DNA from: Rhodocyclaceae bacterium
GTDB lineage: Bacteria; Pseudomonadota; Gammaproteobacteria; Burkholderiales; Rhodocyclaceae
Assembly: GCA_013791905.1 (NCBI GenBank)
Contig: VMSX01000023.1
Span: forward strand, 41,072 to 105,071
DNA: 64,000 bases
Direction of reading: 5' to 3'
Part shown: positions 8,358-16,991 of the stretch, one piece after another
Numbering within the stretch: position 1 is the first letter of the stretch
Layout of the letters: the number at the start of each line of letters is the position of its first letter
The notes under the pieces: generated by a model
What the model saw: only the letters and a program-made list of their open reading frames with translations
Databases searched by the model: none
Told to the model about the DNA's origin: nothing
Translations under genes and position numbers: made by a program

Positions 8358-10352
8358 GTGCAAGGTCTGAACCCGCCGCAGCAGGAGGCGGTGCGTTATC
8401 TCGACGGGCCGTTGCTCGTCCTGGCCGGTGCAGGCAGCGGCAAGACGCGCGTCATCACGCAGAAGATCGCCTACCTGATCGGCGAATGCGGCATGGCGCC
8501 ACAGCATGTCACCGCCATCACCTTCACCAACAAGGCGGCGAAGGAGATGCGCGAGCGCGCCGGCAAGCTGGTCGGCGACCGTGCCGAGGGGCTGACCATC
8601 AGCACCTTCCATGCGCTGGGAGCGAAAATGCTGCGCCAGGAGGCGCGCCACATCGGCCTCAAGCCGGGCTTTTCGATCCTCGACGCCAGCGATACCACCG
8701 CACTGTTTCAGGAACTGTTGAAGGGTGCCGACAAGGCGCGCGTCCGCCTGATCCAGCAGCGTATTTCCTTGTGGAAAAACGCCCTGCTCGGCCCTGCCGA
8801 GGCGCTCCTTCAGGCGGAAGACGATCTCGATGTCGGCGCGGCGCGCGTCTATCAGGAATATGACCGCACCCTGAAGGCCTACCAGGCGGTCGATTTCGAC
8901 GACCTGATCCGTCTGCCGGTCAATTTGCTGGAGACAGACGAGGCGGCCGCCCAGCGCTGGCGCAGCCGCATCTGGCATCTGCTGGTCGACGAATATCAGG
9001 ATACCAACCGTTGCCAGAACCGGCTGATGCGTCTGCTGACCGGCGAGCGTGCAGCCTTTACGGCGGTGGGCGACGACGACCAGTCGATCTATGCCTGGCG
9101 CGGCGCCGACATCGAAAATCTGCGCCTGCTGAAAGACGAGTTCCCCCGGCTCAAAGTCATCAAGCTCGAACAGAATTACCGCTCGACCACGCGCATCCTC
9201 AAGGCCGCCAACAATGTGATCCGCCACAATCCCAAGCTGTTCGACAAGCAGCTATGGTCGGACAAGGGGCATGGCGACGTGATCCGCGTGATGGCCTGCC
9301 GCGACGGCGAACACGAGGCCGAGTGGGTGGTCACGCGGCTCTTGGCGCACAAGTTCGAAACGCGCGGCTGCTTCCGCGATTACGCGATTCTCTATCGCGG
9401 CAACTTTCAGGCACGCCTGTTCGAGCAACAACTGCGTGCCCACAAGGCGCCCTACGTGCTTTCCGGCGGGCAGTCGTTTTTCGACCGTACCGAGATCAAG
9501 GATGTCACCAGTTACCTGCGCTTGCTGGCGAACGGCGACGACGATCCGGCCTTCATCCGCGCCGCCACCACGCCGAAGCGCGGCATCGGCGGCACCACGC
9601 TTGAAGCGCTGGGCCATGCCGCCGGCCGCCGCCATCTCAGCCTGTTTGCCGCCATCTTTGCCGCCGGCGTGGAACTGGAAATCAAGGCGCCCCAACTGGC
9701 CGCGTTGCGCGAGTTCGGCAGCTTCATCAAGCGCATCGAGTCGCGCGCCGCCCGCGAACCCGCCGGCACGGTGCTGGAAGATCTGCTGCGCGCCATCGGC
9801 TACGAGGCCGCGCTGTTCGAGGCGCTGGAGGTGAAGGAAGCCGAAACGCGCTGGAGCAATGTGCGCGACTTCGTCGGCTGGCTGGCCACCAAGGCGGAAG
9901 CGGAAAGCAAGAACCTGCTGGAACTGGCGCAAACCATCGCGCTGATCACCATGCTCGACAAGCAGGATGAAAGCAATGATGCCGTGCAGCTTGCCACCCT
10001 GCATTCCGCCAAGGGACTGGAATTTCGCCATGTGCACCTGGTCGGCGTCGAGGAAGGCACGCTGCCGCATCGCGAGGCTGTCGACGCCGGTAACATCGAG
10101 GAAGAGCGGCGGCTGATGTATGTCGGCATCACCCGTGCGCAGATGAGCCTCAACATCAGCTGGTGCGCGCGCCGTAAACAGGGCCGCGAATATTTTGAAC
10201 GCACCCTGTCGCGTTTCATCGATGAGATGGACGGCGGCGGTAGCGACGACATCAAGCGCGAGGGCCAGGGCGCCGTCTCACCAGCGCCGACTTTTGACAA
10301 GGCCGCCGGCAATGCACGGCTGGCCAATTTCAAGGCGCTGTTGAAGAAGTGA
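8358..10352 (+). CDS. rep: ATP-dependent DNA helicase Rep (UvrD/Rep superfamily 1A)
   Basis: The 664-residue protein has the full superfamily 1 set: Q motif and Walker A (LNPPQQEAV; GAGSGKTRVITQK), TFTNKAAKEM, the DEYQDTN Walker B, GDDDQSIYAWRGA, LEQNYRST, and the C-terminal LATLHSAKGLEF and RRLMYVGITRA. Length and sequence are closer to Rep than to UvrD or PcrA. Rep removes protein roadblocks ahead of the replisome. The GTG start at 8358 is the only one that leaves the Q motif intact. The extreme C-terminus (SPAPTFDK) is encoded by a reverse copy of the dispersed 25-bp motif. The 3' end overlaps cca on the other strand by 23 bases. Confidence 0.95.
   Translation: MQGLNPPQQEAVRYLDGPLLVLAGAGSGKTRVITQKIAYLIGECGMAPQHVTAITFTNKAAKEMRERAGKLVGDRAEGLTISTFHALGAKMLRQEARHIGLKPGFSILDASDTTALFQELLKGADKARVRLIQQRISLWKNALLGPAEALLQAEDDLDVGAARVYQEYDRTLKAYQAVDFDDLIRLPVNLLETDEAAAQRWRSRIWHLLVDEYQDTNRCQNRLMRLLTGERAAFTAVGDDDQSIYAWRGADIENLRLLKDEFPRLKVIKLEQNYRSTTRILKAANNVIRHNPKLFDKQLWSDKGHGDVIRVMACRDGEHEAEWVVTRLLAHKFETRGCFRDYAILYRGNFQARLFEQQLRAHKAPYVLSGGQSFFDRTEIKDVTSYLRLLANGDDDPAFIRAATTPKRGIGGTTLEALGHAAGRRHLSLFAAIFAAGVELEIKAPQLAALREFGSFIKRIESRAAREPAGTVLEDLLRAIGYEAALFEALEVKEAETRWSNVRDFVGWLATKAEAESKNLLELAQTIALITMLDKQDESNDAVQLATLHSAKGLEFRHVHLVGVEEGTLPHREAVDAGNIEEERRLMYVGITRAQMSLNISWCARRKQGREYFERTLSRFIDEMDGGGSDDIKREGQGAVSPAPTFDKAAGNARLANFKALLKK
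10271..10295 (-). repeat. Dispersed 25-bp motif, copy 2
   Basis: This reverse-strand copy, 22 of 25 bases identical to the consensus, lies in the last 30 codons of rep. It encodes SPAPTF in the rep frame. Confidence 0.6.
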
Positions 10353-11556
10353 CGAGTGCGGCAACTGCCTTGACGCGCGCCTCATGCACACGCGCCGGAA
10401 TCTGCGCCGGATCTTCACAGGCGCGCGCTACCGCGCCGGCATCCACGCCCTGCACTGCTGCCAGCACCTGCCGCCACTGGTCTGCGGCGGCATAGTCGCG
10501 TTCGGCGAAACCGAGCCGGCCGCGATAATCGGCTGCGCAGGCGCCCAGCACTTCCTCAAAGCGCGCCGGGCGGCGCAGGGCGTCGCAGCGTTCGAGAATT
10601 TTCACCTTCGTCTCGGGCCGCAGTTCGGCGACCCGGTACATGTCGCCATGAAAGCGGGCAACCAGGCGTGCCACGTCGCGGCAGTCGGTCGGCACACGCA
10701 GGCGGGTGCACAGGGGTTCGAGCAGGGCCACGCTCCTGAGTTCATGGCCGGCATGACGCGGCAGGATCTCGGCCGGTGTCGTGCCCTTGCCAAGATCGTG
10801 GGTGAGTGCGGCAAAGCGCGCCGGCAGCGACAGGTCCAGCCGCGCCGCCATGTCGATCACCATCATCACATGCACGCCGGTGTCGATTTCCGGATGGTAA
10901 TCGGCGCGCTGCGGCACGCCCCACAGGCGATCCAGTTCGGGCAGCAGCCGTTGCAGCGCGCCGCAGGCGCGCAGGGTTTCGAACATGCGCGAGGGCTGCG
11001 CTTCCATCAGGCCGTTGGCCAGTTCCTGCCAGACGCGCTCGGCCACCAGCGCATCGACTTCGCCGTTGGCCACCATCTGCTGCATCAGCACCAAGGTTTC
11101 GGGCGCCAGCGAAAAATCGTTAAAGCGCGCCGCGAAGCGCGCCACGCGCAGGATGCGCACCGGGTCTTCGGCAAAGGCTGGCGCGACGTGGCGCAGTATC
11201 CGTGCCGCCAGATCGCGCTGGCCGCCGTGGGGGTCGATCAGTGAGCCGTCCGGCGCGCGGGCAATCGCGTTGATCGTCAAATCGCGGCGGGCGAGATCGT
11301 CTTCGAGCGTGACCCCGGGGTCGGTGTGGAAGACGAAGCCGGCATAGCCCGGCGCGGTCTTGCGCTCGGTGCGGGCGAGGGCGTATTCCTCGTGGGTCTT
11401 GGGGTGGAGAAACACCGGGAAGTCGCGGCCGACGGGTTGGTAGCCCAGCGCCAGCATCTCATCCGGCGTGGCGCCGACGACCACCCAGTCGCGGTCCTTG
11501 ACGGGCAGGCCGAGCAGTTCGTCACGGATGGCGCCACCGACGCAGTAAATTTGCAT
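10330..11556 (-). CDS. cca: CCA tRNA nucleotidyltransferase with HD domain
   Basis: The protein starts MQIYCVGGAIRDELLGLPVKDRDWVVVGATPDEM, the classic class II CCA-adding enzyme head with the GG and DxD catalytic motifs. It continues with RRDLTINAIA and the tRNA-binding helical region. The HD motif ALTHDLGKGTTPAEILPRHAGHE marks the multifunctional form with phosphohydrolase activity. It adds or repairs the CCA end of tRNAs. The start at 11556 is chosen over an ATG three codons upstream because family members begin at MQIY. It is the last gene of a minus-strand run beginning with slt, and its 3' end overlaps rep. Confidence 0.94.
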   Translation of the reverse strand: MQIYCVGGAIRDELLGLPVKDRDWVVVGATPDEMLALGYQPVGRDFPVFLHPKTHEEYALARTERKTAPGYAGFVFHTDPGVTLEDDLARRDLTINAIARAPDGSLIDPHGGQRDLAARILRHVAPAFAEDPVRILRVARFAARFNDFSLAPETLVLMQQMVANGEVDALVAERVWQELANGLMEAQPSRMFETLRACGALQRLLPELDRLWGVPQRADYHPEIDTGVHVMMVIDMAARLDLSLPARFAALTHDLGKGTTPAEILPRHAGHELRSVALLEPLCTRLRVPTDCRDVARLVARFHGDMYRVAELRPETKVKILERCDALRRPARFEEVLGACAADYRGRLGFAERDYAAADQWRQVLAAVQGVDAGAVARACEDPAQIPARVHEARVKAVAALVTSSTAP

Positions 11557-11576
11557 GGTGGCCATACCAGAGGGGA

Positions 11577-11870
11577 TCAGGCTCGGAACAGGGCGTCGAT
11601 TTTCGCCGCGCTATCAAAGTCGCGCGCCGAAAGGCCACCAACATCGTGGCTGCTCAGCGCCACCGTGCAGCGGTTGTAGCCGACTTCGAGATCCGGATGG
11701 TGGTCGCTGCGGTGCGCGATCCAGGCCACAGCATTCACGAAGGCCATGGTCTCGTGATAGTTGGCGAAACTGTATACCTTGACGATGCGGGCGGCATCGC
11801 GCGACCAGCCGTCCAGCATGGCGAGGCGGCTGGCGATATCGGTGTCGGAAAGGGCGGCAGTCCTTGGCAT
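11577..11870 (-). CDS. phhB: 4a-hydroxytetrahydrobiopterin dehydratase (pterin-4a-carbinolamine dehydratase)
   Basis: The 97-residue protein MPRTAALSDTDIASRLAML ends ...SAAKIDALFRA. It contains the family core GW...YSFANYHETMAFVNAV and the active-site histidines in AHRSDHHPDLEVGYNRC, followed by SHDVGGLSARD. The enzyme recycles pterin cofactor after aromatic amino-acid hydroxylation; no hydroxylase gene is near. The start at 11870 is preferred to one 13 codons upstream because MPRTAALSD is the usual N-terminus. It lies 7 bases after the DUF5619 gene and about 20 bases before cca. Confidence 0.9.
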   Translation of the reverse strand: MPRTAALSDTDIASRLAMLDGWSRDAARIVKVYSFANYHETMAFVNAVAWIAHRSDHHPDLEVGYNRCTVALSSHDVGGLSARDFDSAAKIDALFRA

Positions 11871-11877
11871 GATGGTA

Positions 11878-12147
11878 TTAAAGATAACAGAATGTAAACC
11901 GGTCGGCATCGAACACGACTGCCAAATGGGCGCCGCGGTTCAGCGCGTAATCCCAGAATCCCTTGGTGGCGCAGCCGACGTGGCACTCGCTGACGCCGTT
12001 CGGCGATTCATAATCGCGCTCGCGGTCGTACCAGCTCAGCAGCATGGCGTCGTCGCCCAGATGTTGCCGGGCAATGACGTTGGCCAGTTCGAGCGCGGCG
12101 TTGAAATCGATGCCGAGTTCGGCGGTTTCCAGGTGAATGGTCTTCAT
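11878..12147 (-). CDS. DUF5619-like small protein
   Basis: The 89-residue protein MKTIHLETAELGIDFNAALE includes the conserved LLSWYDRERDYESPNGVSECH and WDYALNRGAHLAVVF blocks, which I associate with DUF5619. Function is unknown. It lies 6 bases downstream of the NAD(P)-binding protein gene and 7 bases upstream of phhB, so it is part of the slt-to-cca run. Confidence 0.7.
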   Translation of the reverse strand: MKTIHLETAELGIDFNAALELANVIARQHLGDDAMLLSWYDRERDYESPNGVSECHVGCATKGFWDYALNRGAHLAVVFDADRFTFCYL

Positions 12148-12153
12148 GTCCTC

Positions 12154-13044
12154 TTAACAGGCAGCAAGATAGCCCGGCGCCACTGCTTCCAGCGGTTTGG
12201 CGGTGAGGCCGAAGGGCAGGGTGCAGCCGGCTGGACAAGTATTGGGCACGGACATCGAGCGTACATTGTCGCGCGTCATTGGACCGTTGGGCACGAACTC
12301 CATCGCCCACGCCTGCAGGTAGGACAGGCTCGTCGGCAGGCCGAGAATGGGGCGCGGGTGGCCGCTCACTTTGCCGGTATAGGCCACCAGTTCCTGCAGG
12401 GTGTAAATCTGCGGGCCGCACAGGGGGTAAGTCTGGCCGTGGCTGGCCGAGTTGGCGAGGCTGGCGACGATTGCCGAAACCACGTCCTCGACCCAGACCG
12501 GTTGAAAGCGGGCGTCGGGGCAGGCCAACGGCACGATGGGGGCGACCTTCAGCAGAGCGGCGAACAGGGTGAGGAAAGCGTCGCCGCGCCCAAAAATCAC
12601 CGAAGGCTGGAAGATTGTCGCGGCGGGGAACGCCGCTTTCAGGGCAACTTCGCCGGCCCCCTTGGAGCGCAGATAATCGGATGGTGCGTCGGTGGCGGCA
12701 GCCAGTGCCGAGACATGCAGCAGGCGCGGTATGCCGGCAGAATTTCTGGCAGATGAGGCGGCACGCGCAATCTTCTGCGGCAGTTCGACATGGGTACGCT
12801 GGAAGTTGCCCCTGAGGATTCCAACCAGACTGATCACCGCATCCTGCCCGGCCATCAGGCGCGCCAGCGTTGCCTCGTCATGCACATCGGCTTCGACAAC
12901 GCGCACCGTCGGCAGCACGGTAAGGTGCTTGGCGCGGTCGCGGCGACGCGTTGGCAAGGTCAGGAAAAAGTCGGCGCCGGCGAGACGGCGTGCCAGTGCG
13001 CTGCCGAGAAAACCTGTGCCACCGATAAGTAAAACATTCCTCAC
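12154..13044 (-). CDS. Complex I NDUFA9-like NAD(P)-binding protein (atypical SDR)
   Basis: The 296-residue protein starts at a GTG that overlaps the slt stop as GTGA (13041-13044). The N-terminus NVLLIGGTGFLGSALARRL is the glycine-rich Rossmann motif. DAVISLVGIL, SALAA, DYLRSKGAGE and FQPSVIFGRGD follow the NDUFA9/atypical SDR pattern. Relatives often sit next to slt and cca in betaproteobacteria; the role is uncertain, possibly quinone or NAD(P) sensing. The segment LAGADFF is encoded opposite a copy of the dispersed 25-bp motif at 12966-12990. Confidence 0.85.
   Translation of the reverse strand: MRNVLLIGGTGFLGSALARRLAGADFFLTLPTRRRDRAKHLTVLPTVRVVEADVHDEATLARLMAGQDAVISLVGILRGNFQRTHVELPQKIARAASSARNSAGIPRLLHVSALAAATDAPSDYLRSKGAGEVALKAAFPAATIFQPSVIFGRGDAFLTLFAALLKVAPIVPLACPDARFQPVWVEDVVSAIVASLANSASHGQTYPLCGPQIYTLQELVAYTGKVSGHPRPILGLPTSLSYLQAWAMEFVPNGPMTRDNVRSMSVPNTCPAGCTLPFGLTAKPLEAVAPGYLAAC
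12966..12990 (+). repeat. Dispersed 25-bp motif, copy 3
   Basis: This copy, 22 of 25 bases identical to the consensus, lies within the first 26 codons of the NAD(P)-binding protein gene, on the opposite strand to the gene. Confidence 0.6.
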
Positions 13045-15005
13045 GGCAAAGTTTCCGCAGTGCCGTCGCCAAAGCCGCGCGCGCGAATCGTGCCCAGACG
13101 TGCGGTCAGCGAGGGCGCGGTCCCATTGGCCAGGGTGGCGTAGTTGATGGCGTTGGCCATCACTTTCTTGACATAGTCGCGCGTCTCGTTGAAGGGGATG
13201 GTTTCGGCGTAAATGGCGCCTTCGAGCGGTTGCTCGGCGCGCCACTTGCGTGCCCGGCCGGGGCCGGCGTTATAGGCGGCCGATGCGAGTACCGGGTGGT
13301 TGTCGAGGCTGTCCATCACCATCCGCATGTAGTTCGTGCCGAGAATTACGTTGATGTCCATGTCGGTGACGCGGCCGGGATGAAAGTCGTTCATGCCGAT
13401 CTTTTTTGCCACCCATTTGGCGGTGGCCGGCATCAGTTGCATCAGTCCCTTGGCGCCGGCGCTCGACTTGGCGTCCATGATGAAGCGGCTTTCCTGGCGC
13501 ATCAGGCCATATACCCAGTCCGGATCGAGGCCGACTTCACGCACCCGCGGTTCGACTTTGGCGTAAAAAGGCGTCGGATAGCGCCGGGCATAATCATGTT
13601 CGTTGCGCGTGCGGTCGGCTGTGCTGATGGCGCGATCGATCACCTCATGACTGCTCGCCATTTCGGCCGCTGCCAACAGCTGCCGGTCGTCGAGCCCTTT
13701 CAACGCCCAGTTCCATTCACGAATGCCTTCGATGCGCATCTCGGCGCGGATCAGCCCGATGCCACGCGCCAGGCCAGGGCGGCTGGCCGCCGCCGCCAGT
13801 TCTTCGGCGCTGGGTTGGGTTGCCCGGGGCGGCAACATGAAGGGGCGGCCGAGCGCCTCGCTGGCGAGAATGCCGTAAAAGCTGGGCTGACCGGCAATCC
13901 TTGCGTACAACGCTTGCGCCGCCTCCTGTTCGCGTGCCGCAGCATGGGCGCGGGCGCGCCAGTACAGCCATTCCGGCTGGCTGGCCAGGTTATCAGGCAA
14001 GGCCGAGACGGCACGTGTTACCGCCGGCCAGTTGCCGGAACGGAGGGCGGCGCGGATGCGCCAGGCATGTTGTTCCTCGTCCAGGGTTCCGCCCAGGGCG
14101 GCCGCCTTGTCGAACCAACCGGTTGCTTCGGACTGGTGACTCAGTGCGGCACGCAGGGCCAGCCTGCCCCAGACGAAGCCGCGCTCGGCTGCAGGAAAAC
14201 GGCTCTCGATCTCCTGCCAGCGTGCCGCGGCTACCCGGGCATCGCTGCGGGCGACACGCTGCACCGCAAACATGACCAACTCACGGTCGCGCCGCGTCTC
14301 GGCATACTTCTCCGGCAAGCTGGCCAGATAGCGAGCCGGGTGGTCGGTGATGGCATCGACCGTGCGCCAGGGCAGGCTTTCAGTGGTCGGCAGCCAACCG
14401 GCGATGGTGCGCGCCTCTTTGATCTTGCCCAGGGCCAATTGATTGCGCAGGCGTTCCTGCAGGCCATCGACCGGCAACTCACCCGCAGCCGCCAGACGGG
14501 CCAATGGTGGCAGACAGGGTTCGGCAAGCGGGGCTGGTGACGCCAGCAAGGCGCGGGCCTCAGCCACCGCCGCGGTATCGCCAAGCCGCAAACGCACATC
14601 GATGCCGCGACAATTGGCTTCGGCATCCGGCCGCTCCAGCCGGGAATATTGAACGCTCGCTGCCGTCCATTCCTCCTTGCGGATCAACCACTTCAGCCAG
14701 TCGCCGCGGGCTTTTTCGGCCAAATAAGTGCCAGCCTGCTGATCGATGAATTCGGCCAGGCCCACGTCTGAGCCATCCTCAAGCTGCTGACTGAGCTTGA
14801 AATAGGTTGCCCACGGTGTCAGCGGATGAGTTTTGAGCTGCGCCACGGCGCGGGTCAGTTTTATCCGTTCACCCTTGACGAAAGCCTCACGCGCCGCCTG
14901 AAAGGCGGCATCCTCGGGATGAGCGGCCTGCGCCAGCCCCGGAAGGGGGAGCAGCAATCCCGGCAGGGTTAGCAACAAGAGAAGACCGATGTGCTTTTTA
15001 TTCAT
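13041..15005 (-). CDS. slt: Soluble lytic murein transglycosylase (Slt family)
   Basis: The 654-residue protein begins with a signal peptide (MNKKHIGLLLLLTLPGLLLP...GLAQA) and has a long helical superhelix. The C-terminal SLT domain has catalytic Glu in GLMRQESRFIMDAKSSAGAKG, then LMQLMPATA and SAAYNAGPGRARKWR. It cleaves peptidoglycan glycan strands in the periplasm with anhydro-muramyl product formation. The start at 15005 is preferred over an in-frame start 11 codons upstream because it begins the signal peptide. It is the first gene of a minus-strand operon running to cca. A terminator-like hairpin lies just upstream. Confidence 0.93.
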   Translation of the reverse strand: MNKKHIGLLLLLTLPGLLLPLPGLAQAAHPEDAAFQAAREAFVKGERIKLTRAVAQLKTHPLTPWATYFKLSQQLEDGSDVGLAEFIDQQAGTYLAEKARGDWLKWLIRKEEWTAASVQYSRLERPDAEANCRGIDVRLRLGDTAAVAEARALLASPAPLAEPCLPPLARLAAAGELPVDGLQERLRNQLALGKIKEARTIAGWLPTTESLPWRTVDAITDHPARYLASLPEKYAETRRDRELVMFAVQRVARSDARVAAARWQEIESRFPAAERGFVWGRLALRAALSHQSEATGWFDKAAALGGTLDEEQHAWRIRAALRSGNWPAVTRAVSALPDNLASQPEWLYWRARAHAAAREQEAAQALYARIAGQPSFYGILASEALGRPFMLPPRATQPSAEELAAAASRPGLARGIGLIRAEMRIEGIREWNWALKGLDDRQLLAAAEMASSHEVIDRAISTADRTRNEHDYARRYPTPFYAKVEPRVREVGLDPDWVYGLMRQESRFIMDAKSSAGAKGLMQLMPATAKWVAKKIGMNDFHPGRVTDMDINVILGTNYMRMVMDSLDNHPVLASAAYNAGPGRARKWRAEQPLEGAIYAETIPFNETRDYVKKVMANAINYATLANGTAPSLTARLGTIRARGFGDGTAETLP

Positions 15006-15024
15006 AAAGATACCGCCTGAATCT

Positions 15025-15048
15025 AAAAAAACCGGCAAGTCTGCCGTT
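15025..15048 (-). terminator. Terminator-like hairpin in the slt leader (minus strand)
   Basis: Read on the minus strand, a GGCA/TGCC stem extended by AAC/GTT (one bulged G) is followed directly by a run of seven T. It ends about 20 bases before the slt start codon. A Rho-independent terminator here would end a short upstream transcript or act as an attenuator of slt. Confidence 0.4.
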
Positions 15049-15157
15049 ATACAAACGTAGGGAGGGTTTCGCTGCGTAATCCCCTGAACGAAATTCGGTA
15101 CTACGCTGGCGTCACCATCTACACAACTTCAGATTAGCACAGGGTCCCATTTGCTCC

Positions 15158-15775
15158 ATGGCCGATCAGCCCGACCAATCCGCTGCTTTTCGCGCTGCGC
15201 TGCGCCGCGAGAAAATTGCTGCTCGGCTCGCTTTGCCGGCAGAAAAACACGCTGCGGCCAGTACGCGCATCCTTGATCGCCTCACCTGCCTGTTGCAGCC
15301 CCGCCCCCCCGGCACCATCGGCTTTTGCTGGCCAGTGCGCGCCGAGGTGGACTGCCGGGCGCTGGTTGTTGAACTCATCGGTGCAGGCTGGCAGGCCGCC
15401 ATGCCGACGGTAACGACCCGCGCCGCGCCAATGCAGTTTCGCGCCTGGTCGCCGGAGGCGCCGATGACTACCGATCCACACGGGATCCCGGTGCCACGGA
15501 CGGAACGCTGCGTGATTCCCGATGTATTGCTGCTGCCCCTCGTCGCCTGCGATCCGAACGGTTACCGACTGGGCTACGGTGGCGGTTACTTTGACCGCAC
15601 CCTTGCCGAAAATGTTCCCCGCCCGCTGGCAATCGGCGTCGGCTTCGAACTGGCCATCGTGCCCAACATTTATCCCGAGCCACACGACATCCCGCTCGAC
15701 ATCATCGTCACGGAGGCGATGGTGCGCATGGTGGAAACGGGTGGCACACCCTGCCGATCTATATCCTCCGTATGA
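15158..15775 (+). CDS. 5-formyltetrahydrofolate cyclo-ligase
   Basis: The 205-residue protein has the basic substrate/ATP-binding N-terminus (ALRREKIAARLALP), PHGIPVPR and the hallmark DPNGYRLGYGGGYFDRTLA loop. It converts 5-formyl-THF to 5,10-methenyl-THF using ATP. The start at 15158 gives a slightly longer N-terminus than some relatives. The 152-base gap to the divergent slt holds the promoters of both. In many proteobacteria the 6S RNA gene precedes this gene; a convincing full-length 6S RNA is not visible here. Confidence 0.92.
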   Translation: MADQPDQSAAFRAALRREKIAARLALPAEKHAAASTRILDRLTCLLQPRPPGTIGFCWPVRAEVDCRALVVELIGAGWQAAMPTVTTRAAPMQFRAWSPEAPMTTDPHGIPVPRTERCVIPDVLLLPLVACDPNGYRLGYGGGYFDRTLAENVPRPLAIGVGFELAIVPNIYPEPHDIPLDIIVTEAMVRMVETGGTPCRSISSV

Positions 15776-15812
15776 TGATGATTCTCTTCGGTCGCGGTGA
15801 CATGATTCAGAC

Positions 15813-16991
15813 ATGAACTCTCCCGACAACTTTCCCCTGATTACCCTGCAACCGGTTTCCGATGCCGGACATTTCTGGGTCGCCCTCATGCTGGAGGCGG
15901 ATGTTCCTCTCGACAGCACCATGCTGGCCCATGTGTTGGGCGACGACGCGCTTGCCGAAGCGCTCGACGATGCGGTGTCCTGCATCGCCGCCGTCGATCC
16001 GGCGCGGGTCGACCCGGCGCAGGTCGGGACCTTGCTGCCGCCGGGACGCCTGATACTGCGCATCCCGGTCGCGGCTGCCGCCGATCCCGGGCAACACGCT
16101 ACGCTGGCCACCCTGCAGGAGGCCGGTCTGGTCCTGATGGCCACCGGTTTCCCGGAGCCCGGTGCGACACTGTTCCCAGGCGTCACCTCGCTCGCCGTCA
16201 CCTGTCCGGGACGGGCCGTGCCGGCTGGTTTCGCCGACTGGTTGCGCAAGTTGCCCGGTCCGCATCTGGCCTTGGGCCCCACTGAAGACCTCTGCCCCGG
16301 CTTCTGCAAATTCCACTGGCGGGCCGAACATGATGAAGCGCAGCTCGCAGCCGCCACCAAGGGCGACACCACCTCGCGCAACCTGCTGCTCAAACTGCTG
16401 ATCCTGGTCACCTCGGATGCCGACTCGGCGGAAATCGGCGACCTGATCAAACACGACCCGAATCTTGCCTATCATCTGCTGAAACTGGTGAACTCGCCGG
16501 CCTTTGCGCCCGACAGCAGGATTACCAGCTTTGCCCACGCCATCGTGCTGATGGGACGCCGCCAACTGCAGCGCTGGGTGCAACTGCTGCTCTATGCCAG
16601 ACCGCCGGGCAGTACGGTGGCCAGCCCCTTGCTGCCGCGTGCCGCCCTGCGCGCCAGCCTGATGGAGGCGCTCGCCAAGTGTGCCCAGCTTTCCCGCGAA
16701 CAGCAGGACCTGGCATTCATGACCGGGATGTTTTCGCTGCTTGAGGCATTGTTCGGCGTACCGATCGCCGAGATCATCGCTCCCCTCAATCTGGATAAAG
16801 GTGTGGTGCAGGCGCTGACTGCCGGTGAGGGAGGGTTCGGCGAGTTTCTGGCCACCGTCGTGGCCAGCGAAGGTCCGCCCTCGCCGGAGCTGGCCGCCAG
16901 GCTGCTTGGGCTTGGTATTGCGCATGAGGACTGGGCCGTTGCGCTGGCCGAAGCCGCCCGCTGGGCAGTGCTGGTGAGCCGGGAAGCCTAA
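15813..16991 (+). CDS. HDOD-domain signalling protein with degenerate EAL-like N-terminus
   Basis: The 392-residue protein has a poorly conserved N-terminal half that follows the outline of EAL-HDOD (YuxH-type) proteins but lacks an EAL catalytic motif. The C-terminal HDOD domain is recognisable in LLLKLLILVTSDADSAEIGDL, IKHDPNLAYHLLKLVNSPAF and SFAHAIVLMGRRQLQRW. HDOD proteins act as signalling scaffolds and do not hydrolyse nucleotides. The stop overlaps the start of the PAS-GGDEF-EAL gene by one base (TAATG), so the two are probably cotranslated and may act together. Confidence 0.85.
   Translation: MNSPDNFPLITLQPVSDAGHFWVALMLEADVPLDSTMLAHVLGDDALAEALDDAVSCIAAVDPARVDPAQVGTLLPPGRLILRIPVAAAADPGQHATLATLQEAGLVLMATGFPEPGATLFPGVTSLAVTCPGRAVPAGFADWLRKLPGPHLALGPTEDLCPGFCKFHWRAEHDEAQLAAATKGDTTSRNLLLKLLILVTSDADSAEIGDLIKHDPNLAYHLLKLVNSPAFAPDSRITSFAHAIVLMGRRQLQRWVQLLLYARPPGSTVASPLLPRAALRASLMEALAKCAQLSREQQDLAFMTGMFSLLEALFGVPIAEIIAPLNLDKGVVQALTAGEGGFGEFLATVVASEGPPSPELAARLLGLGIAHEDWAVALAEAARWAVLVSREA

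Noticed and set aside
15040..15200. Full-length 6S RNA between slt and the cyclo-ligase gene
   Set aside because: There is a short resemblance to the 6S bubble, but the gap is too short and a closing stem is not visible.
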